A DNA stretch of 64,000 nt from Nocardioides oleivorans (lineage in GTDB: Bacteria; Actinomycetota; Actinomycetes; Propionibacteriales; Nocardioidaceae), in NCBI RefSeq assembly GCF_004137255.1, contig NZ_SDWT01000001.1, positions 2,666,001 to 2,730,000 on the forward strand, in the 5' to 3' direction. The translations under genes were made by a program, and so were the position numbers. Shown piece by piece: positions 24,873 through 33,383 of this stretch (positions within the stretch are counted from its first letter, which is position 1; every line of letters starts with the position of its first letter). The notes below the pieces were generated by a model. That model ran no database searches. It was not told the DNA's origin and was given only the letters and a program-made list of their open reading frames with translations.

Positions 24873-25943
24873 TCAGTCGAGCTGGGTGTCGAGCGGACGG
24901 ACCTCGACGCGGGTCGACTCGTCGAGTGCCGCGCGGAACGTCCAGGGCTCGGCCCGGCGTCGGAGCGGGTTGCCGGTCGCCACCGCGGCGATCACGAAGG
25001 CCGCCGCGCCGACGACGACCCCGGCCAGGACGTCGACGAAGAAGTGCCAGCCGAGGTAGACCGTGGCCACCATCGTCAGCCCGAGGAAGCCCCAGGCCAC
25101 GACGCGCAGGATCGCCGGGAGACGCATCGCCTCCACCACGAGGCAGAGGGTGACCATCACCGCGACGTGGAGCGAGGCGAAGGCCGCGATCGTCTGGACC
25201 GTGTGGGTGTCCCACGGCCCGGCGAGCACCTCGATCCGGTCGGAGAGGAGCGTGTCGCGCACGGCGGTGTTGGGCGTCCGCGCCAGCGAGGCGAACCACT
25301 CGGGGGAGGAGTACGTCGGCCCGAGCGAGGGGACCGCGTAGTAGAGGATCGCGCCCAGGCACCAGTCCACCGAGATTGCGGTGACGTACCAGGCGCCGTA
25401 GACGGACCGGCGCGTCCAGACCAGCGCCACGGCCAGGCTGGCGGGCACGAGCCCGATCCAGATCAGGTAGACCGCAGCCACGACCCAGTTGGCCCACGTC
25501 GTGCCGAGCACGTCGTGGAGCACGACGGCGGGGTCGTGGCCGAGCCACAGCAGCCGGTCTAGCCTGGCGAGCTCGGGGTCGGCGAGGCGGTCGGTGACGA
25601 AGGGGACGTAGCTCTTGAGGTTCCGGAACGCCACGTAGGCGACGTACCAGGTCACCAGCCCGCTCAGGGTGAAGCGGATCTGGTCGCGGGTCCACCGCTC
25701 GACGGCCACCACGCGCAGGGTCGTCGACCCCGGCGATCCCGAGCGCCAGGCGAGCAGCGCCCAGCGGGCGAGGATGTCCAGGACGACGGCTGAGCCGACG
25801 ATCACCGGGAGCCGGAACCACGTCGGCAGGTTGGCCCCGTCGGGGTCGCGGATGGGCAGGTGGTGCTCCCACGCCACCAGCACTGCGGCCAGGGCCATCG
25901 CTGCGGCCACCACGGCGGCCGCCCTGAATTCCCCTCGTCGCAC
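24873..25943 (-). CDS. PAP2-superfamily membrane phosphatase or phosphotransferase
   Basis: Protein of 356 residues with about six membrane helices, beginning FRAAAVVAAAMALAAVLVAW. The PAP2 active site is split as usual: the central GPTYSSPEWF, then FASLHVAVMVTL and YLGWHFFVDVLAG with the catalytic histidine. The arrangement resembles the inositolphosphotransferase (Aur1/Ipt1-like) branch, which includes enzymes acting on phosphoinositol or polyprenyl phosphate lipids. GTG 25943 is preferred because TACGGT (25955 to 25950 on this strand) precedes it; GTG 25949 is the longer alternative. It faces the HIT gene tail to tail, 10 bases apart. Confidence 0.87.
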   Translation of the reverse strand: MRRGEFRAAAVVAAAMALAAVLVAWEHHLPIRDPDGANLPTWFRLPVIVGSAVVLDILARWALLAWRSGSPGSTTLRVVAVERWTRDQIRFTLSGLVTWYVAYVAFRNLKSYVPFVTDRLADPELARLDRLLWLGHDPAVVLHDVLGTTWANWVVAAVYLIWIGLVPASLAVALVWTRRSVYGAWYVTAISVDWCLGAILYYAVPSLGPTYSSPEWFASLARTPNTAVRDTLLSDRIEVLAGPWDTHTVQTIAAFASLHVAVMVTLCLVVEAMRLPAILRVVAWGFLGLTMVATVYLGWHFFVDVLAGVVVGAAAFVIAAVATGNPLRRRAEPWTFRAALDESTRVEVRPLDTQLD

Positions 25944-26016
25944 CTGCACACCGTAGCCATGTCCGCGCGCGCCCGGGCACGGGGACGTCCGCGGGGGCCT
26001 GGTGGAACGGTCGGTC

Positions 26017-26038
26017 TAGGGTGACAGTCGCACTGTCA
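26017..26038 (+). promoter_or_regulatory. Promoter with adjacent operator of the SDR gene
   Basis: TAGGGT (26017-26022) is a -10 candidate. It abuts a perfect inverted repeat TGACAGT-CGC-ACTGTCA (26022-26038), placed where transcription would start. A repressor bound here would block initiation; the cognate regulator is unknown. Confidence 0.6.
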
Positions 26039-26061
26039 TCCACGCGTCAGGAGTCATCGAG

Positions 26062-26829
26062 ATGGGTCGTTTCGACCACCGCGTCGCCGTCATCACCGGA
26101 GCCGCCCGGGGCATCGGCTTCGGCATCGCCCAGCGCTTCGCGAGCGAGGGAGCCTCGATCGCGATCCTCGACCTCGACGAGGCCGCCGCCCAGGAGGCCG
26201 CCGGCCGGCTCGACCTGACCGATGGCGCCTCGGCGGTCGGCATCGGCTGCGACGTGGTCGACTCCGCGGCGTCGGAGGCCGCCGTGCAGCGCGTGGTCGA
26301 CGAGCTCGGTGGCATCCACGTCCTGGTCAACAACGCCGGGATCACCCGCGACAACCTGCTCTTCAAGATGACCGAGGACGACTGGGACCTCGTCATGGGG
26401 GTGCACCTCAAGGGCGTCTTCAACATGACCAAGGCGGCGCAGTCGCGGTTCGTGGAGCAGAAGTACGGCAAGATCCTCAACCTCTCGAGCGTCTCCGCGC
26501 TCGGCAACCGGGGCCAGGCCAACTACTCCGCCGCCAAGATGGGGATCCAGGGCCTGACCCGCACGCTCGGCATCGAGCTCGGTCCCTACGGCATCACCGC
26601 CAACGCGATCGCCCCCGGCTTCATCGTCACCGAGATGACCGACGCGACCGCGCGACGGCTGAAGATGGAGCCCGAGGAGCTGCAGCGGCTCAACGCCGAG
26701 GCCACGCCCGTCCGCCGGGTCGGCCAGCCCGAGGACATCGCCGCCGCCGCTGCGTTCCTCTGCAGCGACGATGCGTCCTTCATCACAGGCCAGACGCTCT
26801 ACGTCGACGGGGGCCGCAAGCTCGGCTGA
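26062..26829 (+). CDS. FabG-like short-chain dehydrogenase (3-oxoacyl-ACP reductase type)
   Basis: Protein of 255 residues. The Rossmann start is VAVITGAARGIGFGIAQRFA, followed by the DV element in CDVVDSAASE, the NNAG motif (LVNNAGITRDNLLFKM), the catalytic serine LNLSSVSALGN and YSAAK. The segment GIQGLTRTLGIELGPYGITANAIAPGF and the LYVDGGRKLG end are those of FabG. The probable reaction is NADPH-dependent reduction of 3-oxoacyl thioesters, but SDR specificity cannot be set by motif. A ribosome site GGAG lies 9-10 bases before ATG. The promoter carries a perfect operator-like palindrome. Confidence 0.9.
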   Translation: MGRFDHRVAVITGAARGIGFGIAQRFASEGASIAILDLDEAAAQEAAGRLDLTDGASAVGIGCDVVDSAASEAAVQRVVDELGGIHVLVNNAGITRDNLLFKMTEDDWDLVMGVHLKGVFNMTKAAQSRFVEQKYGKILNLSSVSALGNRGQANYSAAKMGIQGLTRTLGIELGPYGITANAIAPGFIVTEMTDATARRLKMEPEELQRLNAEATPVRRVGQPEDIAAAAAFLCSDDASFITGQTLYVDGGRKLG

Positions 26830-26969
26830 GCGTGAAGTCGAGTAGATCGCTCGACTTTGAGTGACCCAGGTCACGGCTCCGCTCCGCCCCTCCGGCGAGG
26901 CCGGGCCGTGGTGCGTTTGCGCCCCCGGAGGCCGTCTGTCACGTTGTTGGGCGGCCTTCGAGGCCCAAC

Positions 26970-27115
26970 CGCCCCGGCAACGCCGAGTCCTGCCCGGCCG
27001 GGGCGTCCCCCGAGACAGCTCGAGGGCAGGAGTGGGGGACCCACAGGTTCCACTGCCGATCCGCGCACGCCGCAGGTCGGCTCGGGGCGAAGCCACCACC
27101 GGTGGCGGGGCACTT
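26970..27115 (+). promoter_or_regulatory. Cyclic-di-AMP riboswitch (ydaO/yuaA type)
   Basis: The 339-base gap before the NlpC/P60 gene contains the hallmark parts of this riboswitch. TCCTGCCC (26988-26995) pairs exactly with GGGCAGGA (27024-27031). The conserved GGGGGACCCA follows at 27034-27043 and can form a GTGGG-CCCAC hairpin, and the conserved CGGGGCGAAGCC is at 27083-27094. The aptamer controls cell-wall hydrolase genes in many actinobacteria, usually switching the gene off when cyclic di-AMP binds. Borders are approximate and the expression platform (27095-27165) is not resolved. Confidence 0.8.
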
Positions 27116-27168
27116 TCCAGCCCCAGCCCGACAGCTCACCTCACAGGCGTGGGAAAGGAACCACACGC

Positions 27169-27753
27169 ATGCCTGCGATCACTCGTACGGCGCGAGCCGG
27201 CGCGCTCGCGCTCGCCGGACTCGGCCTCACCGCATCGACGATGACCGCCCTCCCGGCGACTGCCGCCCCGACCGGCGCCGACGCGACCTCGACCACGGTC
27301 GCCACCAGGGACAAGCACCACCAGTCGGCCAAGGACCGCAAGAAGAAGCGAGAGAGGCGCGAGCGCCGGGCCGCCAGGCGCCTCGACACCCGCGTCCTCG
27401 GCGCCCTCGGCACCGCCATGCGCCAGCGCGGCGACGCCTACGCCTACGGCGCCGCCGGACCGAGCGCCTTCGACTGCTCCGGTCTCGTCTACTACAGCTA
27501 CCGCCGCGCCGGCTTCCCCGTGCCGCGCACGTCGGGTGCCCAGGCCGGCTACACCACGCGCATCGCGAAGGAGGCGATGCGCCCGGGCGACCTGATGTTC
27601 TTCTACGGCTCCGGCGGCGTCTACCACGCTGCGGTGTTCCTGCGCTGGGTCCGCGGGCACGCCCTCATGGTCCACTCGCCGGGCTCCGGCCAGCGGGTCC
27701 AGGTGGCCGTGCCGTGGACGTCGTCGTGGTTCGGTGGGACCTTGCGTCGCTGA
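27169..27753 (+). CDS. Secreted NlpC/P60 peptidoglycan endopeptidase
   Basis: Protein of 194 residues from ATG 27169, with GGGAAAGGAA upstream. Residues 1-33 are a signal peptide ending ATAA. A basic linker follows (KDRKKKRERRERRAARR). The C-terminal papain-like domain has the catalytic C103 (FDCSGLVYYSY), H153 (YHAAVF) and a third polar residue H169 (MVHSPGSG). It cleaves within peptidoglycan stem peptides. Its expression is probably set by the cyclic-di-AMP riboswitch directly upstream, tying wall remodelling to osmotic or wall signals. It lacks extra binding modules such as LysM or SH3. Confidence 0.92.
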   Translation: MPAITRTARAGALALAGLGLTASTMTALPATAAPTGADATSTTVATRDKHHQSAKDRKKKRERRERRAARRLDTRVLGALGTAMRQRGDAYAYGAAGPSAFDCSGLVYYSYRRAGFPVPRTSGAQAGYTTRIAKEAMRPGDLMFFYGSGGVYHAAVFLRWVRGHALMVHSPGSGQRVQVAVPWTSSWFGGTLRR

Positions 27754-27847
27754 CCTAGCCTGTGGCGCGCCTACCCCGATCGGGGTGGGCGCGCCACCAC
27801 ACTTTTACGACAACACCCCCGTTTCCCCCGCTCGAACGGAGCCACCC

Positions 27848-28867
27848 GTGCGTCACCGTCCCCACCTCTCCTCGTCCCGAGCCGTGGTCGCCACGCTCGT
27901 CGCGGCCTCGCTCCTGCTCGCCGGCTGCGCCGGCGGCACGGACGAGGAGGAGCCGAGTGACGCCTCGTCGTCCGAGCCGACCGCCGAGACGAGCGCGCCG
28001 CCGGAGCCGACGTACTGGCCCCTGACCGGCCTCGAGCGCACCGGCAAGGCGCCCAAGCACCCGGTGATCGTGACGAAGGTCGACAACACCTCCTCGAGCG
28101 CGCCGCAGGTCGGCCTGGGCTCGGCGGACCTCGTCGTCGAGGAGCTCGTCGAGGGCGGCTACACCCGCCTGGCCGCGTTCTACTACTCCCAGGTCCCGGC
28201 CGACATCGGGCCGGTGCGTTCGATGCGCGCAAGCGACATCAGCATCGTGCCCGAGGGAGCGACCGTGGTGACCAGCGGCGCCGCGCAGATCACCATCAAC
28301 CGGATCAACGCCGCCGGGATCCCGTGGATCACCGAGGGCGCCGCCGGCGTCTACCGCGACAACTCGCGCTCGGCGCCCTACAACCTGTTCGCCCACCTCG
28401 CGGAGATCTCCAAGCGTCTCAACGCGAAGGAGGAGCCGCCGGCCTACCTGCCGTGGGGCACCGAGGCGGACCTCCCGAAGGGCGGCAAGGCGACGAGCCT
28501 GACCGCCGACTTCGGCAACCACTCCACCTCCTGGCAGTACCAGGGCGGCACCTACGTCAACACCAACTCCTACGCCGCGCAGGGCGACCAGTTCCCGGCC
28601 GACTCCGTGCTCGTGATGCGCGTGAAGGTCGGTGACGCGGGCTACCGCGACCCCGCCGGCTACCCGGTGCCGGAGACCAAGTTCGAGGGCACGGGCGCTG
28701 CACTGCTCTTCCACGGCGGGCGGGTCGTGCGCGGCACCTGGGAGAAGGACGGCCTGACCGGGGCGATCCAGCTCTCCACCAAGGACGGCGAGCTCACCGT
28801 CCCCGCCGGCCACGTGTGGGTCGAGCTGGTGCCGGCCGTCGACGGCAACATCACCTTCACCAAGTAG
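27848..28867 (+). CDS. DUF3048 lipoprotein (YerB-like)
   Basis: Protein of 339 residues from GTG 27848, with GGAG 7 bases upstream. The leader ends in the lipobox LAGC at residue 29, then an acidic linker. The rest matches DUF3048: HPVIVTKVDNTSSSAPQVGL, ADLVVEELVEGGYTRLAAFY, IGPVRSMRASDISIV, and a C-terminal barrel with LLFHGGRVVRGTWEKDG and VPAGHVWVELVP. The family is found in Firmicutes and actinobacteria and has no known biochemical role. It follows the NlpC/P60 gene by 94 bases and may have its own promoter. Confidence 0.88.
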   Translation: MRHRPHLSSSRAVVATLVAASLLLAGCAGGTDEEEPSDASSSEPTAETSAPPEPTYWPLTGLERTGKAPKHPVIVTKVDNTSSSAPQVGLGSADLVVEELVEGGYTRLAAFYYSQVPADIGPVRSMRASDISIVPEGATVVTSGAAQITINRINAAGIPWITEGAAGVYRDNSRSAPYNLFAHLAEISKRLNAKEEPPAYLPWGTEADLPKGGKATSLTADFGNHSTSWQYQGGTYVNTNSYAAQGDQFPADSVLVMRVKVGDAGYRDPAGYPVPETKFEGTGAALLFHGGRVVRGTWEKDGLTGAIQLSTKDGELTVPAGHVWVELVPAVDGNITFTK

Positions 28868-28876
28868 CAGTTCGCG

Positions 28877-29509
28877 TCAGGCCCCGGTCGAGGGCCCGTC
28901 GACACCGGCCTCCAGCAGCTGCTGGAGGCCGGCCATGACGAGGCCGATCGCCCTCTCGACGCGCACCGCCGCGGCGGCGGGGTCGTCACTCGCCGCCACC
29001 GCGGTGCCGGCGGCCGACACCGCGCCGAAGAAGATCCGCGCGAAGGTGCCGAGCATGGCGTCGTCGAGCGCCCAGGCCTCGCGGCCCAGCACCGACCGCA
29101 CGATCTCGTCCACGAGGGCGTACGTCGACCGCTCCTCCTGCTCGCGGTAGCGCTCGTGGCCCAGCACCGAGGGTCCGTCGGCGACGACGATCTGGCGGTA
29201 GCCCGGCTCCTGCACCGCGGTCAGGAACGCGCGCAGCCCGGCCTGCGCGCTGGCCCACGCGTCGTCGCCACCGTCGGTCGCCGCCGTGATGCCGGTGGTC
29301 GCGCGCTGCTCCACGCGCTCGAAGGCGGCCTCGAAGACCGCCTGCTTGCCGCTGAAGTGGTGGTAGAGCGCGCCCTTGGTGACGTCGGCGGCGGCGGCGA
29401 TCGCGTCGAGGGACGTGGCGGCGTACCCGTGCCGGGTGAACAGCTGCTCGGCGACGTCGACCAGCGCGCTCCTGGTCGAGGCCGAGTGGCGCTCGCGCCG
29501 GTTCGTCAT
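28877..29509 (-). CDS. TetR-family transcriptional regulator
   Basis: Protein of 210 residues. The N-terminal helix-turn-helix is STRSALVDVAEQLFTRHGYA and TSLDAIAAAADVTKGALYHHF. The C-terminal ligand domain carries helices such as LVDEIVRSVLGREAW and RVERAIGLVMAGLQQLLEAG. ATG 29509 follows TAGGCT (29521 to 29516 on this strand) by 6 bases, so it is probably leaderless. It is divergent from yqgE, which might share the regulatory region, and no efflux pump is adjacent. The inducer is unknown. Confidence 0.93.
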   Translation of the reverse strand: MTNRRERHSASTRSALVDVAEQLFTRHGYAATSLDAIAAAADVTKGALYHHFSGKQAVFEAAFERVEQRATTGITAATDGGDDAWASAQAGLRAFLTAVQEPGYRQIVVADGPSVLGHERYREQEERSTYALVDEIVRSVLGREAWALDDAMLGTFARIFFGAVSAAGTAVAASDDPAAAAVRVERAIGLVMAGLQQLLEAGVDGPSTGA

Positions 29510-29580
29510 CGGTGCAGCCTAGGTGACCCCGCTCACAGGTGGGGCCGTCCCACCATCGGTCGCCTGACATAGTGGACGAC

Positions 29581-30135
29581 ATGGTGTTGTCCTCGGGAAT
29601 GCTGCTGGTGGCGTCGCCTGCGCTCCAGGACCCGAACTTCGCCGAGACGGTCGTGCTGCTGCTCGACGTCAACGAGGACGGTGCGTTGGGCGTCGTGCTC
29701 AACCGCCCCTCGCAGGTGCTGGTGGCAGACGTCCTCGAGCCCTGGCACGACGTGGTGGCCGAGCCGGAGGTGCTCTTCCGCGGCGGCCCGGTCGGCACGG
29801 ACGGCGCACTGGCGGTGGCGCGCCTGCGCGACCCGGAGGACGCCCCGGTCGGCTGGCGTCCGGTCGACGGCCCCGTCGGCATGGTCGACCTGGACACCCC
29901 GACCGAGCTGGTCGACGGATCCGTGTCCGCGATGCGGGTCTTCGCCGGCTACGCCGGGTGGGGTGCCGGGCAGCTCGACGGTGAGGTGGAGCGCGGGGAC
30001 TGGTACGTCGTCCACGCGGAGTCCTGGGACGCGTTCCGCGTCGACACGACCGGGCTGTGGCGCGACGTGATGCGACGCCAGCCGGGCATGCTCGCCTGGC
30101 ACGTGAACCGGCCCGTCGATCCGGACATGAACTGA
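29581..30135 (+). CDS. YqgE/AlgH family protein
   Basis: Protein of 184 residues. ATG 29581 is chosen because CATAGT (29568-29573) lies 7 bases upstream and the family opens with GMLLVASPALQDPNF; an upstream ATG in frame at 29539 has no such support. Other conserved blocks are ETVVLLLDVNEDGALGVVLN, FRGGPVG, MRVFAGYAGWGAGQLDGEVE and WYVVHAESWDAF. AlgH affects alginate and virulence regulation in Pseudomonas, but the molecular role is not known. It lies 23 bases before the DUF3039 gene. Confidence 0.92.
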   Translation: MVLSSGMLLVASPALQDPNFAETVVLLLDVNEDGALGVVLNRPSQVLVADVLEPWHDVVAEPEVLFRGGPVGTDGALAVARLRDPEDAPVGWRPVDGPVGMVDLDTPTELVDGSVSAMRVFAGYAGWGAGQLDGEVERGDWYVVHAESWDAFRVDTTGLWRDVMRRQPGMLAWHVNRPVDPDMN

Positions 30136-30158
30136 TGTCCCGGTTAGGCTTGCCCATC

Positions 30159-30434
30159 ATGAGCACCATCGGATTCTCGCCTGGCAGCCAGACGGTCGAA
30201 GAGCGACAGACGGTGCCCACCGACGAGGGCGACCACGAGCGGTTCTCGCACTACGTCCCCAAGGACAAGCTCACCGAGGCGATGGTCCTGGGCACCCCCG
30301 TGATCGCCCTGTGCGGCAAGGTCTGGGTGCCCTCGCGCGCTCCCGAGAAGTTCCCTGTCTGCCCGGACTGCAAGGAGATCTGGGAGTCGATGAAGCCTGG
30401 TGGCGACGACTCCGGTTCGGGTCCCGAGGCGTGA
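30159..30434 (+). CDS. DUF3039 small zinc-ribbon-like protein
   Basis: Protein of 91 residues. H31 in ERFSHYVPKD, C52 in LCGKVWVPSR and the pair C68/C71 (VCPDC) could hold one zinc. The segment GKVWVPSRAPEKFPVCPDC is characteristic of the actinobacterial DUF3039 family. ATG 30159 follows TAGGCT (30145-30150) by 8 bases, so translation may be leaderless. The stop overlaps the GTG of the helicase gene by 4 bases (GTGA), which suggests coupled synthesis and a shared process, probably on nucleic acid. The function has not been described. Confidence 0.88.
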   Translation: MSTIGFSPGSQTVEERQTVPTDEGDHERFSHYVPKDKLTEAMVLGTPVIALCGKVWVPSRAPEKFPVCPDCKEIWESMKPGGDDSGSGPEA

Positions 30435-32209
30435 CCGGGCGGCCTGAGCTGCCGCTGCCCCCCGCGTGGCCCGACCGGGCCGCCTGGGGCACCGCGCCCT
30501 CCCTCCGTGCCTGGCAGCAGGCGGCGATGGACACCTACCAGTCGCGGCAGCCGCGCGACTTCCTCGCCGTCGCGACCCCCGGCGCCGGCAAGACCACCTT
30601 CGCGCTGACGGTCGCCGCCGACCTGCTGAGCCGGCGCGTCGTCGACCGGATCACCGTCGTCGCGCCGACCGAGCACCTCAAGACCCAGTGGGCCGAGGCC
30701 GCGGCGCGGGCCGGCATCCCGATCGACCCGACGTACTCCGCCGGGAAGGGCAAGACGTCCGACGACTACGTCGGGATCGCGGTGACCTACGCCGGGGTCG
30801 CGGTCAACCCGCTCGCGATGCGCATCCGCACCGAGCGCTTCAAGACGCTCGTCATCCTCGACGAGATCCACCACGCAGGCGACGCCCTGTCGTGGGGCGA
30901 GGGCGTCCGCGAGTCGTTCGACCCGGCCACCCGCCGGCTCGCGCTGACCGGGACGCCGTTCCGCTCCGACATCAACCCGATCCCGTTCGTCAGCTACACC
31001 CCCGGCGACGAGGGCATCCCGACGTCGGCGGCCGACTTCACCTACGGCTACGCGCACGCGCTCGCCGACCACGTCGTGCGCCCCGTGCTCTTCATGGCCT
31101 ACTCCGGCGAGATGCAGTGGCGCACCCGCGCCGGCGACGAGGTGGTCGCCCGGCTCGGCGAGCCGCTCACCAAGGACATGCACGCCCAGGCGCTGCGCAC
31201 CGCGCTCGACCCGAAGGGGTCCTGGATCCCGGCGGTGCTCGAGGCTGCCGACAAGCGGCTCTCGGAGGTACGACGCCACGTGCCCGACGCCGGCGGGCTG
31301 GTCATCGCCGGAGACCAGGAGAGCGCGCGTGCCTACGCGGCGATCCTGAAGAAGGTCTCCGGGGAGGCGCCCACCGTCGTGCTCTCGGACGAGAAGGGCT
31401 CGTCGAGGAAGATCGAGAAGTTCACCCACTCCGAGGACCGCTGGATGGTCGCGGTGCGGATGGTCTCCGAGGGCGTCGACGTGCCGCGGCTCGCCGTCGG
31501 GGTGTGGGCCACGACGGTCTCCACGCCGCTCTTCTTCGCCCAGGCCGTCGGCCGATTCGTGCGTGCCCGGTCGCGCGGCGAGACCGCGTCGGTGTTCTTG
31601 CCGTCGGTCCCGCACCTGCTCGAGTTCGCCTCCGACATGGAGGCCCAGCGCGACCACGTGCTCGGGCGCCGGGTCAACGACGAGGACGACATCTTCGCCG
31701 CCGAGGAGGGCCTGCTCGCGGAGTCGCAGCAGGGCGAGGGCGCGTCCGACGAGCTCGAGATGTCGTGGGAGGCGCTCGGCTCGACCGCGTCCTTCGACCA
31801 CGTGCTCTACGAGGGAGCCCAGTTCGGCCACTCGGGCGAGGTGCACGTCGGGTCGGAGGAGGAGATGGACTTCCTCGGCATCCCCGGCCTGCTCGAGGCC
31901 GACCAGGTGCGCGAGCTGCTGCACTCGCGGCAGAGCGAGCGGGCCCGCAAGCAGCGGACCGAGGGCAAGGTCGACCGGGTCGTCGAGTCCGTCGAGCAGC
32001 TCAGCACCCACCAGCAGCTCGGGGTGCTGCGTCGCGAGCTCAACGGGCTCGTCGCCGCGTGGCACCACCGGACCGGCCAGGCCCACGGCATCACCCACGC
32101 GGCGCTCCGCAAGGAGTGCGGTGGACCGCCCGCGGCGGTGGCCAACGCCGAGCAGCTCAGCGAGCGGATCAACCGGATCCGCGAGTGGGCGATGCGCCAG
32201 TCGAGCTGA
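30431..32209 (+). CDS. DEAD/DEAH-box helicase (SF2) coupled to DUF3039
   Basis: Protein of 592 residues. Motif I is VATPGAGKTTFAL, Ia VVAPTEHLKTQW, II (Walker B) ILDEIHH, III LALTGTPFRSD, and the C-terminal half has VSEGVDVPRLAVGV and the arginine fingers in AQAVGRFVRARSRGE. These are the SF2 helicase motifs of the ResIII-like group. The extra C-terminal 150 residues (after HLLEFASDMEAQ) contain an acidic stretch and two helices and look family specific. It is one of the actinobacterial helicases paired with DUF3039. Substrate and polarity are unknown. Confidence 0.92.
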   Translation: MTGRPELPLPPAWPDRAAWGTAPSLRAWQQAAMDTYQSRQPRDFLAVATPGAGKTTFALTVAADLLSRRVVDRITVVAPTEHLKTQWAEAAARAGIPIDPTYSAGKGKTSDDYVGIAVTYAGVAVNPLAMRIRTERFKTLVILDEIHHAGDALSWGEGVRESFDPATRRLALTGTPFRSDINPIPFVSYTPGDEGIPTSAADFTYGYAHALADHVVRPVLFMAYSGEMQWRTRAGDEVVARLGEPLTKDMHAQALRTALDPKGSWIPAVLEAADKRLSEVRRHVPDAGGLVIAGDQESARAYAAILKKVSGEAPTVVLSDEKGSSRKIEKFTHSEDRWMVAVRMVSEGVDVPRLAVGVWATTVSTPLFFAQAVGRFVRARSRGETASVFLPSVPHLLEFASDMEAQRDHVLGRRVNDEDDIFAAEEGLLAESQQGEGASDELEMSWEALGSTASFDHVLYEGAQFGHSGEVHVGSEEEMDFLGIPGLLEADQVRELLHSRQSERARKQRTEGKVDRVVESVEQLSTHQQLGVLRRELNGLVAAWHHRTGQAHGITHAALRKECGGPPAAVANAEQLSERINRIREWAMRQSS

Positions 32210-32247
32210 TCGGGTCAGATCTGCTCGAGGTGGCCTAGATTGGTCGG

Positions 32248-32883
32248 ATGGCCTCGGAGACCTCGCAGACGCTCGACCGTGGGCTCCGGGTCCTGCAGGT
32301 GCTGGCCGGGAGTCCCGAGGGCCTGACGATCACCGAGCTGTCGGCCCGCCTCGAGGTCAACCGCACCGTCGTCTACCGGCTGATCAGCACCCTCGAGCAG
32401 CACGGGCTGGTGCGCCGCGACGCGCGCTCGCGCCTGTTCGTGGGCCTCGGGGTGCTGCACCTGGCGAGCGGCGTGCAGCCGCTCCTGCGCGACCTGGCGA
32501 TGCCGGTGCTGCGACGGCTCGCGGAGTCGATCGGCTCGACGGCGCACCTGACCGTCGCCGACGGCGACGAGGCCCTGGCGCTGGCCGTCGTGGAGCCGAC
32601 GTGGACCGACTTCCACGTGTCCTACCGGGTCGGCGCCCGGCACCCCGTCACGCAGGGCGCGGCCGGCAAGGCCATCGGGCTGCTCGACGGCGAGGGGGCG
32701 GCGTACGCCGTCACGATCGGCGAGCTCCAGTCGGGCGCCCGGGGGCTGGCCTCACCCGTGCGCGGCGTCGACGGGCTGCGCGCGAGCGTGGGCATCGTGA
32801 CGCTCGACGAGTCGATCGACGAGGACGTCGTGGCGCCGCAGGTGATCGCGGCCGCGCGCGAGGTGGCCGAGCGGCTCAGCTGA
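32248..32883 (+). CDS. IclR-family transcriptional regulator
   Basis: Protein of 211 residues. The N-terminal winged helix is TLDRGLRVLQVLAGSPEGLT and ITELSARLEVNRTVVYRLIS. The effector domain includes AHLTVADGDEALALAVVEPT and HPVTQGAAGKAIGLLDGE. It is shorter than the usual 250 residues, so the effector domain is compact. ATG 32248 follows TAGATT (32236-32241) by 6 bases. No catabolic gene is adjacent. Its end overlaps the convergent HxlR gene by 8 bases. Confidence 0.9.
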   Translation: MASETSQTLDRGLRVLQVLAGSPEGLTITELSARLEVNRTVVYRLISTLEQHGLVRRDARSRLFVGLGVLHLASGVQPLLRDLAMPVLRRLAESIGSTAHLTVADGDEALALAVVEPTWTDFHVSYRVGARHPVTQGAAGKAIGLLDGEGAAYAVTIGELQSGARGLASPVRGVDGLRASVGIVTLDESIDEDVVAPQVIAAAREVAERLS

Positions 32884-33367
32884 AGGGCCTGACCCCCGGC
32901 CCGGGTCGGGCGGCGACGTCGCGCCGACCGGTGACCTCGTGCCCGTCGCGGCAGCGCAGGACCACCTCGACCTCGGCGCCGCAGCCGACGTGCTCGAACT
33001 CCACCGGCGAGCCCTCCGGGTCGGCGAGGTAGCGGTCGCCCCAGGCGCGCACGGCCACCAGGACGGGGTAGAGGTCGAAGCCCTTCTCCGTCGGGCGGTA
33101 CTCGTGGCGCTCGCGCTGGCCCGGCTCGCGGTAGGGCACGCGACGCAGGATGCCGGCGTCGACGAGGAGCGCGAGCCGGTTCGTCAGCACCTGGCGCGGG
33201 ATGCCGGAGTGGCGGCGCATGTCGTCGAAGCGGCGCACGCCGTTGAAGACCTCGCGCAGCACGACCATGGTCGAGCGCTCGCCGAGGACCTCCATCGTCC
33301 GTCCGACCGTGCAGTTGTCGGTGGACCACTGGAGGGCCGCGGGAGCGCCGGGGGTCGTCGCCGTCAT
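32876..33367 (-). CDS. HxlR-family transcriptional regulator
   Basis: Protein of 163 residues from ATG 33367; TAGGGT (33380 to 33375 on this strand) lies 7 bases upstream. The HxlR core has NCTVGRTMEVLGERSTMVVL, FDDMRRHSGIPRQVLTNRLA and YREPGQRERHEYRPTEKGFD. The C-terminal segment VGCGAEVEVVLRCRDGHEVT has two cysteines and resembles the metal- or ligand-binding tail of some members. It is divergent from the thioesterase gene, and the gap holds a matching operator, so the thioesterase is probably its target. Confidence 0.92.
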   Translation of the reverse strand: MTATTPGAPAALQWSTDNCTVGRTMEVLGERSTMVVLREVFNGVRRFDDMRRHSGIPRQVLTNRLALLVDAGILRRVPYREPGQRERHEYRPTEKGFDLYPVLVAVRAWGDRYLADPEGSPVEFEHVGCGAEVEVVLRCRDGHEVTGRRDVAARPGPGVRPFS

Positions 33368-33383
33368 GGCCGTCACCCTAGGT

